In this document: positions 51,677 to 60,790 of the stretch, piece by piece
Layout: the number at the start of each line of letters is the position of its first letter
Position numbering within the stretch: position 1 is the first letter of the stretch
Assembly: GCA_900757795.1 (NCBI GenBank)
Contig: CAAEPE010000020.1
Location: forward strand, 1 to 64,000
Length of the DNA stretch: 64,000 bases
Direction: 5' to 3'
Origin: an uncultured Phascolarctobacterium sp.
Lineage (GTDB): Bacteria > Bacillota > Negativicutes > Acidaminococcales > Acidaminococcaceae
Notes under the pieces: model-generated
The model's input: the letters and a program-made list of their open reading frames with translations, nothing else
Told to the model about the DNA's origin: nothing
Databases searched by the model: none
Made by a program: the position numbers and the translations under genes

Positions 51677-52714
51677 ATGATAGAATTAGTTAATGTAGAA
51701 AAAACCTACTATAGCAAAGCCGGCGACATCCACGCTTTGAAAAAAACTACCCTAAGCATCAAGGCCGGCGAAATTTTCGGCATCATCGGTCTGTCCGGTG
51801 CAGGCAAATCCACCTTGGTACGCTGCATCAATATGCTGGAGCGTCCTACTAACGGACAAGTTTTTGTAAATAACGAAGAACTAACTGCCATGAGCGAAGC
51901 GCAGCTGCGCAAAGCGCGCCAAAGCATTGGTATGATTTTCCAGCATTTTAATTTGCTCACCAGCCGTACTGTTTACCAAAATATTGCTTTCCCTTTGGAA
52001 ATTCAAGGCTTGAGCAAAGCGGAAATTGATAAACGCGTGCGTCCGCTGCTGGAGCTGGTACAATTGCAAGACCGCGCCAATTATTATCCCAGCCAATTAT
52101 CCGGTGGTCAAAAGCAGCGCGTAGGTATTGCCCGCGCCTTGGCAAGCAATCCAAAAGTGCTGCTGTGCGACGAAGCAACCTCCGCCCTTGATCCGCAGAC
52201 TACCAAATCCATTTTAGAGCTTTTGCAGGACATCAATAAAAAGCTTAATTTAACTATCGTGCTCATCACTCACCAAATGGAAGTTGTCAAAATGATTTGC
52301 GACCGCGTTGCTGTTATGGAAAACGGTAATATTATTGAAGAAGGCTCCATGGTGGATATGTTCACTAATCCCCAGCATCCTACTACCAAAGAATTTACCA
52401 AGAGCGTTGTCAATGCGGAAATTCCCGAAATGATTAAAAAGCTCACACTCACCGATACCTACAAAGACGGCAGCAAGCTGATCGTCCGCATTTCCTTTAT
52501 CGGCGATTCCGCAGGCGAGCCTATCGTTTCCGGTATGGTTAAGCGCTTTGCCGTTGACGTAAGTATTTTGTACGGCAACATTGATCAGCTCAAGGATGTT
52601 CCCTTTGGCACGTTGATTATCGAAATCAGCGGTGATAAAGAAGGCATCAACAACGCCTTGGACTATTTACATCAGCAAAATCTGAAAACGGAGGTAATTG
52701 GCTATGAATCCTGA
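51677..52714 (+). CDS. metN: Methionine ABC importer, ATP-binding protein
   Basis: 345 residues. Walker A GLSGAGKST, signature LSGGQKQR, Walker B VLLCDEATSALD, switch LITHQME. Residues 265-345 form the NIL regulatory domain that inhibits the transporter when methionine is bound inside. It overlaps metI and lies under a SAM-I riboswitch. AAGGA precedes the ATG. Confidence 0.95.
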   Translation: MIELVNVEKTYYSKAGDIHALKKTTLSIKAGEIFGIIGLSGAGKSTLVRCINMLERPTNGQVFVNNEELTAMSEAQLRKARQSIGMIFQHFNLLTSRTVYQNIAFPLEIQGLSKAEIDKRVRPLLELVQLQDRANYYPSQLSGGQKQRVGIARALASNPKVLLCDEATSALDPQTTKSILELLQDINKKLNLTIVLITHQMEVVKMICDRVAVMENGNIIEEGSMVDMFTNPQHPTTKEFTKSVVNAEIPEMIKKLTLTDTYKDGSKLIVRISFIGDSAGEPIVSGMVKRFAVDVSILYGNIDQLKDVPFGTLIIEISGDKEGINNALDYLHQQNLKTEVIGYES

Positions 52715-53363
52715 TATGCTTAATCTTTTATTGAAATCCTTTTGGGAAACCTGCTACATGGTTTTTGCCTCTACTGCACTATCCACTTTGATTGGTATTC
52801 CCTTAGGCGTTATTTTGACCGTCACCCGCAAAAATCATATTCTGCCTCATCAAGCTTTGAACAGCATTTTAGGAGCAATTGTCAATGCAACTCGTTCCAC
52901 TCCCTTTATTATTTTAATGGTAGCAATTATTCCGCTGACGCGTATGATTGTTGGTTCCTCAATTGGCACCACGGCAGCCATCGTTCCCTTGACTATTTCC
53001 GCAGCGCCGTTTATCGCCCGCATTATTGAATCCTCTTTGCTGGAAATCAATCCCGGCATTATTGAAGCGGCGCAGGCTATGGGCGCAAGTCCCATGCAGA
53101 TTATCACTAAGGTGCTGCTGCCGGAAGCGCTGCACTCCATTGTGCTGGGAGTAACCTTAGCCATCATCAGCTTAATCGGCTACTCTGCTATGGCCGGTAC
53201 TTTGGGCGGCGGCGGCTTAGGTGACTTGGCTATTCGCTACGGCTATCAACGTTTTCAAATGGACGTTATGCTAGCCACTGTTGTAGTTTTAATTATCATG
53301 GTTCAGGCAATGCAGTCCTTGGGCGACTACGCATCCAAAAAGCTGAACAAAAATAAACTGTAA
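52704..53363 (+). CDS. metI: Methionine ABC importer, permease
   Basis: 219 residues with five hydrophobic segments. The EAA coupling loop is EAAQAMGASPMQIITKVLLPEA-like (about 138-158). The ATG at 52704 lies inside the metN stop region (overlap of 11 bases) and follows GGAGG; a TTG two codons earlier is too close to that site. Confidence 0.95.
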   Translation: MNPDMLNLLLKSFWETCYMVFASTALSTLIGIPLGVILTVTRKNHILPHQALNSILGAIVNATRSTPFIILMVAIIPLTRMIVGSSIGTTAAIVPLTISAAPFIARIIESSLLEINPGIIEAAQAMGASPMQIITKVLLPEALHSIVLGVTLAIISLIGYSAMAGTLGGGGLGDLAIRYGYQRFQMDVMLATVVVLIIMVQAMQSLGDYASKKLNKNKL

Positions 53364-53446
53364 TCCTCGTTTACGCGGTCTTCAATGCGCGCTTGAAGGC
53401 TTGCTATAAAAATAAAATTTTCTGAACATATATTATTGGAGGTATA

Positions 53447-54277
53447 ATGATGAGTAAATTAGTAAAAATTTTAATCACCATTGCACTCTGTGCGCTTATG
53501 GTTGTAGCTGCGGGCTGCGGCGGCGATAAAAAAGCCTCTCCAAAGGCAGACCCTAATGCGCCTGTTAAAATTGGCGTAACCGCCGGTCCTCACGCCGAAA
53601 TTATGGATAATGTGAAAAAGCTGGCTGAAAAAGACGGCTTAAAGGTAGAAGTAGTAGAATTCTCCGATTTTGTTTCTCCAAACGTAGCCTTGAGCCAAGG
53701 CGAGCTTTTTGCTAACAGTATGCAGCACGCTCCCTACTTGGCTGCTACCTTGAAAAAAGAACCTAAATTCGAGCTGGTAGAAGCTTTTAAAACCGTAAAC
53801 TTCCCCATGGCTATTTACTCTGCCAAATATAAAAAAGTTGAAGATATTCCGGAAGGAGCAGTTATCGGAATTCCTAACGACCCTTCCAACGGTGCTCGAG
53901 CTCTCTTAGTGCTAGCTGATAAGGGCTTCATTGAATTGAAGGATAAAAATTCTGTTACGGCCACCACTGCCGATATTACCAAAAATCCTAAAAAATACAA
54001 AATTCAAGAGTTAGATGCCGCTTCCATTCCTAAAGCAATGCCTGATATGGATATTGCCGTTATCAACGCCAACTATGCTTTAGTTGCTAAGCTGAACCCC
54101 GCCAAGGATTCTCTGCTTATTGAGCGGCCTGACAATCCATTCCTAAATATTTTTGTTACCACTAAAGCCAACGCCAACGATCCCCGCATTGCGCAGCTCA
54201 AAAAAATTTATCAATCTGCTGAAAACAAAAAATTTATTGAGGAGCATTTTAAAGGCACTATCACCGCTGGCTTCTAA
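53447..54277 (+). CDS. metQ: Methionine-binding lipoprotein
   Basis: 276 residues. Lipoprotein signal peptide ending in VVAAGC (lipobox Cys about 24). NlpA/MetQ family body with KIGVTAGPHAEIMDNV and the ligand-region segments GIPNDPSNGARALLVL and NANYALVA. It delivers methionine to MetNI. Two adjacent ATG codons (53447 and 53450) follow GGAGG; the second has the better spacing. Confidence 0.95.
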   Translation: MMSKLVKILITIALCALMVVAAGCGGDKKASPKADPNAPVKIGVTAGPHAEIMDNVKKLAEKDGLKVEVVEFSDFVSPNVALSQGELFANSMQHAPYLAATLKKEPKFELVEAFKTVNFPMAIYSAKYKKVEDIPEGAVIGIPNDPSNGARALLVLADKGFIELKDKNSVTATTADITKNPKKYKIQELDAASIPKAMPDMDIAVINANYALVAKLNPAKDSLLIERPDNPFLNIFVTTKANANDPRIAQLKKIYQSAENKKFIEEHFKGTITAGF

Positions 54278-54299
54278 TGTTTTGATAGCTGATAAATCA

Positions 54300-54339
54300 A
54301 AACCACTGACTACACATAAAATGCAGTCAGTGGTTTTTT
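54300..54339 (+). terminator. Terminator of metNIQ
   Basis: Twelve-base-pair stem AAACCACTGACT/AGTCAGTGGTTT ending in T6. Confidence 0.93.
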
Positions 54340-54407
54340 ATTATGCCATTGCTTCCTAGCGCGAAACGTGCTAGAACAGAATTCGTTATAAGTTTTGCAT
54401 CAAAATA

Positions 54408-55055
54408 TTATCTGCACAGCTCCAAAACATCAGCAGCTTTCTCTGCCAGAAGCACTGCGCCGTGCTTTACAAGAAACTCTCTGCCGCGAAAGCCCCAACA
54501 GGCGCCAATGCAAGGTACGCCAGTATTTTTCGCCGTTAAAATATCTGTATCAGAATCACCGATATAAATAGTCTCCTCCGGTTTTACCGCCAGCTCGCGC
54601 ATTACTGCCAGCAGCATATCCGGCGCAGGCTTACGAGCAATGCCTGCCCGTTCGCCGCAAGCAGCATCCAACAATCCGTCAAAATAAAGCTGTGCCAACT
54701 CCTGCACAGCATAATCCGCCTTATTAGAAACAATAGCCGTTTTACAGCCAAGGGCACGGGCTTCAGTTAAAAGCTTCAAAACCCCCTTATAGGCGCAGGT
54801 TGTATCGTTGCAATGCACTTTATAATAAGCGTTAAAATCGGCAAAAACCTTTTCCTGCACTGCTTCCTCCGTGTTCGGCGGCACCGCCCGCGTAATCAGC
54901 TTGCGGATACCGTTACCCACAAACATGCGCACCTCGTCCACCGTGCGCGGCGGAAAATTATTGACCGTCAACGCATGATTAGTCGCCGCCGCCAAATCCT
55001 CTAAGGTATTTAATAAAGTTCCGTCCAAATCAAAAATTAAAGCTTTATATTTCAA
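54408..55055 (-). CDS. HAD phosphatase, phosphoglycolate phosphatase-like
   Basis: About 215 residues from a TTG at 55055 preceded by GGAGG; the frame continues upstream but adds 17 non-homologous residues. HAD motif I FDLDGTLLNT, motif II IVSNK, motif III Lys in RKPAPDM, motif IV IGDSDTDI. The cap is type C1 (GNGIRKLI). Gph-like enzymes hydrolyse 2-phosphoglycolate; related PpaX or sugar phosphatases are possible. Monocistronic. Confidence 0.85.
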   Translation of the reverse strand: MKYKALIFDLDGTLLNTLEDLAAATNHALTVNNFPPRTVDEVRMFVGNGIRKLITRAVPPNTEEAVQEKVFADFNAYYKVHCNDTTCAYKGVLKLLTEARALGCKTAIVSNKADYAVQELAQLYFDGLLDAACGERAGIARKPAPDMLLAVMRELAVKPEETIYIGDSDTDILTAKNTGVPCIGACWGFRGREFLVKHGAVLLAEKAADVLELCR

Positions 55056-55114
55056 GAGCTGTTCCTCCTCATATCTAATAGCTATATGATAATATGAAAA
55101 ACACATAATTGCAA

Positions 55115-55166
55115 CGAAAAAAGGATGCGTTACTGCTGTATCAGCCTAAACGCACCCTTATTTTTT
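55115..55166. terminator. Bidirectional terminator between gph-like and xre genes
   Basis: Eleven-base arms AAGGATGCGTT/AACGCACCCTT (one mismatch) with T runs on both strands; ends the 55183 gene on the minus strand. Confidence 0.75.
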
Positions 55167-55182
55167 CAGTAATATTTTTCAA

Positions 55183-55476
55183 TTATTTTTTTTGTTTCAG
55201 TAATTTAACAAGCTGCAATACGTCATCCAAGCTAATATCATCTTCTTGAGCTTCAGCTTTCTTATCTAAATCCACAAAAAAGCTAGCCATATCACATTCC
55301 AGCAGGCTATGCAGCTTCAAAAGATTCGGTAGAGTTACAGGGACACGACCACATTCAATATTGCATAAATGAGTTTGAGAAATTTCCATCTCTTTTGCCA
55401 ATTCAGTCTGAGTTAAATTTTTTGCTGTTCTCAACAATCTAATTCTACGACCAATAAGTTTTATTTCTTCATGCAT
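55183..55476 (-). CDS. Small XRE family regulator
   Basis: 97 residues. Residues 8-62 are a helix-turn-helix (LLRTAKNLTQTELAKEMEIS, THLCNIECGR), followed by an acidic segment and a C-terminal helix LDDVLQLVKLLKQKK. Start at the ATG 55476; an in-frame GTG three codons upstream coincides with the AAGGCGGT ribosome site. Similar layout to the 33657 gene, and the target is unknown. Confidence 0.75.
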   Translation of the reverse strand: MHEEIKLIGRRIRLLRTAKNLTQTELAKEMEISQTHLCNIECGRVPVTLPNLLKLHSLLECDMASFFVDLDKKAEAQEDDISLDDVLQLVKLLKQKK

Positions 55477-55696
55477 ACTTAACACCGCCTTTCGGTTAAC
55501 ATATAATAATCTTTCTTGCAGTATGTATGCTTACATATTTAGATTATATCACGATATCAATATTTTTCAAGTCTTTTTCACATATTTTTTATTTATTTTC
55601 TTCTATATTATAGACTTCTCTATGATATATCCATATTTAATTTATCAACATTCCTCTGATTGCAATATTGTCGCGTTCTACTTTAGGAAAGCATTA

Positions 55697-56491
55697 CTAA
55701 CCCAATAACAGTCTGTCACTGGACATTTCCGAGCCGCTTGCCTTTTCAAACATCTCCAGCAGGTCGGGAATCTGCAAATATTTTTTCTCCTCGCCCTGCA
55801 CGTCAATAATTACACGGCCGTTGTGCAGCATGATTAAGCGATTGCCATAGCTTAACGCATCGCGCATATTATGGGTTATCATCAAAGTAGTTAAATTGTC
55901 GCGAGTAACTATTTTTTCTGTCAAAGCCAAAACCTTAGCAGCAGTCTTAGGGTCTAAAGCAGCCGTATGCTCGTCCAAAAGCAACAGCTTAGGCTTCTTC
56001 AAGGTTGCCATAAGCAATGTCAACGCCTGACGCTGACCGCCGGAAAGCAAACCAACTTTAGCTGTCATACGCTTTTCTAAGCCAAGATCCAACTCCTTGA
56101 GCAGCTCATAAAAACGATCGTGCTGTTCACTGGAAAGGCTCCAACTTAGGCCCGGAACTTCACCTCGACGGGCAGCCAAGGATAAATTTTCTTCAATCAT
56201 CATACCAGCAGCAGTTCCCAGCATTGGATCCTGAAAAACGCGCCCAATATATTTTGCTCTTTTATGCTCAGGTTTTTTAGTAATATCTTCGCCGTCAATA
56301 ATAATTTTTCCTGCATCAACGGGAAAAACACCCGCAATAGAGTTGAGCATTGTAGACTTACCAGCGCCGTTACCGCCGATAACCGTGGCAAAATCTCCCG
56401 GTGCCAAGTGCAAAGATAAATTTTGCAAGGCACGCTTTTCGTTTATGGTTCCAGGGAAAAAGGTTTTAGAAACATTTTCGACATGCAGCAT
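55697..56491 (-). CDS. ABC transporter ATP-binding protein (TrpZ-like)
   Basis: 264 residues. Walker A GGNGAGKST, signature LSGGQRQAL, Walker B LLLLDEHTAALD, switch MITHNM. It starts directly after the permease stop and is the last gene of a substrate-binding protein, permease, ATPase operon of the TrpXYZ/PF04392 kind, implicated in amino acid (often tryptophan) import in Firmicutes. Confidence 0.88.
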   Translation of the reverse strand: MLHVENVSKTFFPGTINEKRALQNLSLHLAPGDFATVIGGNGAGKSTMLNSIAGVFPVDAGKIIIDGEDITKKPEHKRAKYIGRVFQDPMLGTAAGMMIEENLSLAARRGEVPGLSWSLSSEQHDRFYELLKELDLGLEKRMTAKVGLLSGGQRQALTLLMATLKKPKLLLLDEHTAALDPKTAAKVLALTEKIVTRDNLTTLMITHNMRDALSYGNRLIMLHNGRVIIDVQGEEKKYLQIPDLLEMFEKASGSEMSSDRLLLG

Positions 56492-57376
56492 TTAACGCAC
56501 CGCCTTTCTGCCTTTAAACTTAGCCTTAATAAGAGGCATGGACAAAGCAAAAGCTACCAAAACAGAAGTAAAGAGTTTAAGGTCATTAGGCGGCATACCC
56601 ATAGTCAAAACTAATGCAATGACAATGCGGTAAACAATAGAGCCTAGAACCACAGAAATCAGACAGTTTTTAAAGGAGCGCGTGCCGAAAAGTACTTCGC
56701 CGATAATAACGGAGGCTAAACCAATAACGATAGTACCAGTACCCATACCAACATCAGAAAAACCGTTGGACTGAGCAACCAGCGCTCCGCTGACAGCAAC
56801 AAGTCCATTACTCAACAGCAATCCTAAAATAATGGTTACATCCGTATCCACACCTTGAGCGCGAATCATCTGTTGGTTAAAGCCTGTAGCACGAATTGCC
56901 GCACCAATTTGAGTACCAAAAAACCAATAGAGAAACATACCAACAATAATTGTAATTGCCAGACCAACAATTAAAGTAGTATACGCCATATTGGTACCCA
57001 ACATTTCGCGAGCAATTTTAAAAGTAGTATCTACACCTAAAAGGGATAAATTTGCCTTGCCCATTATGCGCAGATTAACGGAATACAAAGCAATCATCGT
57101 TAAAATTCCGGCTAACAAAGCAGGAATTTTCATTTTGGTATGCAAAAGGCCGGTGACAACGCCAGCCAAAGTCCCGGTAATAAAAGCTGCAATAATTGCG
57201 GTCAAGGGTCCGTAGCCTGCTACCATTAACGAAGCCGCTGTTGCGGCACCCAAAGGAAAGCTGCCTTCTACGGTTAAGTCGGCCACATCCAAAACTCTAA
57301 AGGTCACATATACGCCCAAAGCCAGCAAAGCCCATAGTAAACCCTGCGCCACGGTCGGTATCAATAAATCAAGCAT
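56492..57376 (-). CDS. ABC transporter permease (TrpY-like)
   Basis: 294 residues, eight to ten hydrophobic segments, branched-chain-type permease fold (family of LivH-like permeases). LDVADLTVEGSFPLGAA and GFSDVGMGTGTIVIGLASVIIGE are typical of the permease that accompanies PF04392 binding proteins. Start at the second ATG (57376), 9 bases after GGAAGG; the first ATG abuts that site. Confidence 0.86.
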   Translation of the reverse strand: MLDLLIPTVAQGLLWALLALGVYVTFRVLDVADLTVEGSFPLGAATAASLMVAGYGPLTAIIAAFITGTLAGVVTGLLHTKMKIPALLAGILTMIALYSVNLRIMGKANLSLLGVDTTFKIAREMLGTNMAYTTLIVGLAITIIVGMFLYWFFGTQIGAAIRATGFNQQMIRAQGVDTDVTIILGLLLSNGLVAVSGALVAQSNGFSDVGMGTGTIVIGLASVIIGEVLFGTRSFKNCLISVVLGSIVYRIVIALVLTMGMPPNDLKLFTSVLVAFALSMPLIKAKFKGRKAVR

Positions 57377-57446
57377 CAGTAACATCCTTCCATAATATCT
57401 TCATCTCGACTATAAATCCATGCAGATGCAGTGTTAAAACATAAAT

Positions 57447-57481
57447 AGATAAAAGTCTGCCATAATTAGATATGGCAGACT
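57447..57481 (-). terminator. Intercistronic hairpin between binding protein and permease
   Basis: Perfect 11-bp stem AGTCTGCCATA/TATGGCAGACT with a TTTTA tract on the minus strand. Such a partial terminator would make the binding protein more abundant than the membrane parts. Confidence 0.75.
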
Positions 57482-57508
57482 AATTTTTCTAAATAACAAA
57501 GGATTTGC

Positions 57509-58516
57509 TTATTTAACTACTTCAGCACCCTTTAAAACGTCTTCCGGAATCTTCACACCAATTTTTTCTGCAACTTTCATATTAACGATTGCGTTGAATT
57601 CTTTTTGAGTTTGAATAGCCATATCAGCAGGTTTAGATTTGCCGCTAAGAATATCTGCTGCCATTTCGCCAGCCTGGAAGCCCAGCTTGTAGTAATCTAC
57701 ACCCAAGGTTGCCAAACCGCCGGCTTTAACTTCTCCGCCCTCACCACAGATTACAGGAAGCTTAGCTTCCTCGGTAACGGTAGAAAGAGTAGGCATTGCA
57801 GAGGCTAAAACGTTATCAGTAGGAACATAAATGGCATCAACATTGCCAACCAAACTGCGAGCAGCCTGTTGAATATCATTAACGTTGGATACAGTTGCTT
57901 CCTTAATAGCGATACCCTTATCAGCTGCAGCCTTTTTCAGGATATCGGTTTGCAATTGAGAATTAACCTCGCTGGAGCAGTAAATAACGCCTACGGCTTT
58001 AGCGTTAGGTACAATTTTCAATAACAAATCCAGCTGCTCTTTAACGGGGTTCATATCACTGGTACCGGTTACATTGGTACCGGGTTTAGCATTGTCTTTA
58101 ACTAATTTAGCAGTTTTGTAATCAGTTACAGCAGTTGCTACAATAGGAATATCGCTGGTTACGTTAGCTACAGTTTGCGCAGCCGGAGTAGCAATAGCGC
58201 AAATCAAATTAACTTTATTATTTACAAAGCGATGTGCGATATTTTGCAAATTAGATTGGTCGGCCTGCGCATTTTGACGGTCAAAAGCAATATTTTGACC
58301 TTCCTTATAGCCTTTAGAAGCTAGACCTTCTACAAAGCCCTTATTGGCAGCGTCCAAAGCAGCATGCTCAACTAATTGCACAATACCAACGTTAACCTTT
58401 GCGTCTTTTTTGACAGCTTCTTTTTTATCGCCGCCGCAGCCCAACACGCCTAAAGCCAATGTGAGCATTAACCCAGCAGCCAAAGCTTTCATTTTAGAGG
58501 TTTTCAAAGAAATCAT
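57509..58516 (-). CDS. ABC substrate-binding lipoprotein (TrpX/PF04392 family)
   Basis: About 335 residues with a lipoprotein signal peptide (lipobox LGVLGC). The body shows KVNVGIVQLVEHAALDAANKGF, ICAIATPAAQTVAN, VIYCSSEVNSQLQ, AIYVPTDNVLAS, GLATLGVDYYKLG, all typical of the PF04392 binding proteins. In streptococci related TrpX works for tryptophan; the ligand here is not proved. The ATG at 58516 is used because the first ATG abuts GGAAGG. Confidence 0.88.
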   Translation of the reverse strand: MISLKTSKMKALAAGLMLTLALGVLGCGGDKKEAVKKDAKVNVGIVQLVEHAALDAANKGFVEGLASKGYKEGQNIAFDRQNAQADQSNLQNIAHRFVNNKVNLICAIATPAAQTVANVTSDIPIVATAVTDYKTAKLVKDNAKPGTNVTGTSDMNPVKEQLDLLLKIVPNAKAVGVIYCSSEVNSQLQTDILKKAAADKGIAIKEATVSNVNDIQQAARSLVGNVDAIYVPTDNVLASAMPTLSTVTEEAKLPVICGEGGEVKAGGLATLGVDYYKLGFQAGEMAADILSGKSKPADMAIQTQKEFNAIVNMKVAEKIGVKIPEDVLKGAEVVK

Positions 58517-58566
58517 TTTTACCATCCTTCCATACTACCAAATTTTATAATTTTTAGATAAAGTTA

Positions 58567-58595
58567 TTTTATACTTTTTTTAGTAGCTTGTAAAC
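58567..58595 (-). promoter_or_regulatory. Promoter of the TrpXYZ-like operon
   Basis: On the minus strand TTTACA (58590-58595), 17-base spacer, TAAAAT (58567-58572). The leader is about 45 bases and shows no T-box. Confidence 0.65.
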
Positions 58596-58661
58596 AATTT
58601 TGTGATAATTTTGCAAAATTTATTTGTACACCTAGAGCGATTGTTCAAAACTTACATAATT

Positions 58662-59564
58662 TTACAAAAGACTGCGCGCCTGCTGTTCATCTACAATTAA
58701 ATGAGTAAACAGTCCCGTGGCTAAAGCGCCTGACAACGTGGCCCGTCCCACATTTAAGCCAATACCGATAAGCTTTTTGCTGCGCCGCAGCGCCGCTAAA
58801 GAAATATGCAGACAAAAATCGTTATTACCGCTGATAAATTCGCCGCGCTCGTTATAGTAGTAGGATAAAAAGCTGCCCACAGCGCGCTGTTTGACCAATG
58901 CGTCACCATAGCGAGTAGCGGTAGCTTCATCAGGAACAGAGGGATAACCGCAGATAGCGACAACTGCCGCATCAAGCTGCTGCCATTGCGCTGCTAATTC
59001 TTGGTATTTGCTCTGCGCTTCCAGCTCGTCCCTTTCCTCCGCCGAAGCGGGAAACGCCGGACAGCCAAGCAGCATACTGCTGCGTCCGCAAACTTCCGCC
59101 CACAGCTGCGCCAAAGTGTCGGGATGATAGCCTTTATTGGGAATATGCGCCTGACCTATCAGCGGCAGCACTAAACCAAGCTGCTGGTGCAGCCGTCCCT
59201 TTTCCATCCCGGAACAAATTTCACCTAAGGTGTAGCCCCAGCCAAGTCCCAAAACATTATCGCCTGCAGTTTCCGTCGCCAAATAACGCGCCGCCTGCTG
59301 CCATTGTCCCCGGCCCTGACTTACAACACAGCCGCCTAAAAGTCCGTATTTTAACTGTAATTGCTCCAATAAATCTGTCTCGCCTGCTTCGCCCGCACAT
59401 ATTTCAATATGCACAATACCTACCTCCCGCGCTTTCGTAAGCATTCTGCTAATCAGCGGACGGGAAACTCCCAGCCGCTGGGCAATTTGTGCTTGCGTCA
59501 GATTGTCTTCATAATACAAACGGGCAACAGCAATAAGCTGTGCCCGTTCACTTGTCGGCAGCAT
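58662..59564 (-). CDS. SorC/DeoR-type sugar-binding regulator
   Basis: 300 residues. N-terminal HTH (YYEDNLTQAQIAQRLGVSRP, LISRMLTKAREVGIV) and a C-terminal sugar-phosphate-binding domain (LGLGWGYTLGEI, VAICGYPS, GIGLNVGRA). Last gene of a five-gene operon with DhaL, DhaK, an LsrF-like enzyme and a VOC protein. It most likely senses the phosphorylated intermediate of that pathway and binds the palindrome in the operon's promoter. Confidence 0.88.
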   Translation of the reverse strand: MLPTSERAQLIAVARLYYEDNLTQAQIAQRLGVSRPLISRMLTKAREVGIVHIEICAGEAGETDLLEQLQLKYGLLGGCVVSQGRGQWQQAARYLATETAGDNVLGLGWGYTLGEICSGMEKGRLHQQLGLVLPLIGQAHIPNKGYHPDTLAQLWAEVCGRSSMLLGCPAFPASAEERDELEAQSKYQELAAQWQQLDAAVVAICGYPSVPDEATATRYGDALVKQRAVGSFLSYYYNERGEFISGNNDFCLHISLAALRRSKKLIGIGLNVGRATLSGALATGLFTHLIVDEQQARSLL

Positions 59565-59565
59565 T

Positions 59566-59883
59566 TTATTTAACTTCTTCCATCAATTCAAAAAGAATGC
59601 CATCCTTCATGACAAAGGCAATGCGGGTATGCTCGTCTGCCATCCAAGGCTCTACAATAACCTTATTCTCTGCCAGCTGTTTATCAAGGTCGTCAACCTT
59701 ATAAGCTACATGCACCAAGGTTTGCAGCTCCTGAGGCAACGGCGTATCCTTTTCAAAGCGCAGGTATTCGATATGAAATTCATTGGTGTCGGGAGTAATA
59801 ATGTGGGTTTTAATTCCTTCAGCATAAATTTCGCCTTCGCGGGCGATATCCGTAGGTACGCCTACATGCATAAATTCTTTCAT
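59566..59883 (-). CDS. VOC (glyoxalase-like) protein
   Basis: 105 residues, one vicinal-oxygen-chelate fold unit: MHVGVPT at the start (metal His), EYLRF in the middle, VHVAYKVDD, and FELMEE at the end (metal Glu). Candidates are an epimerase, isomerase or lyase acting on an alpha-hydroxy-ketone. It abuts the LsrF-like gene and the SorC gene (1-base gaps). Confidence 0.75.
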   Translation of the reverse strand: MKEFMHVGVPTDIAREGEIYAEGIKTHIITPDTNEFHIEYLRFEKDTPLPQELQTLVHVAYKVDDLDKQLAENKVIVEPWMADEHTRIAFVMKDGILFELMEEVK

Positions 59884-60765
59884 TTATTTCACGTCCTTCT
59901 TCCATAATTCATAAGCCTTAAAAGCTTCTTCCGGTTTAGCGTTTTCGTGTACTACCATGCGAATTGCCCGCAGCATAGCTTTCGGACATTCTGCTTGCAG
60001 AACGTTGCGTCCCATATCCACACCGGCAGCGCCCTCGCTGACTGCGCGGTAAGCCATATCCAAAGCTTCGTTTTCCGGAATTTTTTTGCCGCCGGCAATT
60101 ACAATGGGCACGGGGCAGGCAGCAGTAATCTGCTCAAAATTGTCGCAGTAATAGGTTTTGATAATATGCGCTCCCTGTTCTGCCAGCAAACGGGTTGCCA
60201 AGGAGAAGTAGCGCGTAGTGCGTTCCATTTCCTTACCGACAGCTACAACGCCTAAAACGGGCACGCCGTATTTTTCACCGTTATTAACATAATAGGATAA
60301 AGTGCGCAGAGAATCCAGCTCACCTTCCGCGCCTACAAAGCATTGCACAGCCATGCAGGAAGCGTTCATGCGAATGGCGTCTTCAATATCCACGCCTGCG
60401 GAACCAAAGCTCATATCGTCCTTGAGCACACTGGTATCAGCAGTGCAGCGCAAAGCAACAGCCTTGTGATGATTAGCCGGAACACAGGTGCGCAGCGCGC
60501 CACGGGTAGCCATCAGGCAATCTGCATGCTGCATTAAAGGTGGAATTACCAAATCCAAACGCTCTAAACCGGCAGTGGAGCCCATAATGTAGCCGTGGTC
60601 AAAAGCCAGCATAATAGTGCGTCCATCATCGCCAAAAATTTGGGACAAACGGCTCTGCATACCCCAGCCTGCGCTTTGATGACCTTTCACCGGAAAGGTT
60701 TGCAGAGGCGGTTTAATGCCGATACCGTAATCTTTAGCTAAAATATTACCATCTTTGTCAGCCAT
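59884..60765 (-). CDS. LsrF / DhnA-type class I aldolase-like protein
   Basis: 293 residues, TIM-barrel Schiff-base enzyme family that holds LsrF (thiolase for phospho-AI-2), archaeal-type fructose-bisphosphate aldolase and related enzymes. TIMLAFDHGYIMGSTAGLER, VQCFVGAEGE and GAHIIKTYYCDN (probable Schiff-base Lys), VIAGGKKI and GAAGVDMGRNVLQ are conserved. In AI-2 systems LsrF is with LsrK and LsrB; none is seen here. It is next to DhaK/DhaL, suggesting a kinase-then-cleavage route for a small ketose. Confidence 0.82.
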   Translation of the reverse strand: MADKDGNILAKDYGIGIKPPLQTFPVKGHQSAGWGMQSRLSQIFGDDGRTIMLAFDHGYIMGSTAGLERLDLVIPPLMQHADCLMATRGALRTCVPANHHKAVALRCTADTSVLKDDMSFGSAGVDIEDAIRMNASCMAVQCFVGAEGELDSLRTLSYYVNNGEKYGVPVLGVVAVGKEMERTTRYFSLATRLLAEQGAHIIKTYYCDNFEQITAACPVPIVIAGGKKIPENEALDMAYRAVSEGAAGVDMGRNVLQAECPKAMLRAIRMVVHENAKPEEAFKAYELWKKDVK

Positions 60766-60790
60766 AGCTATCCTCCTACTAATTATTTAA

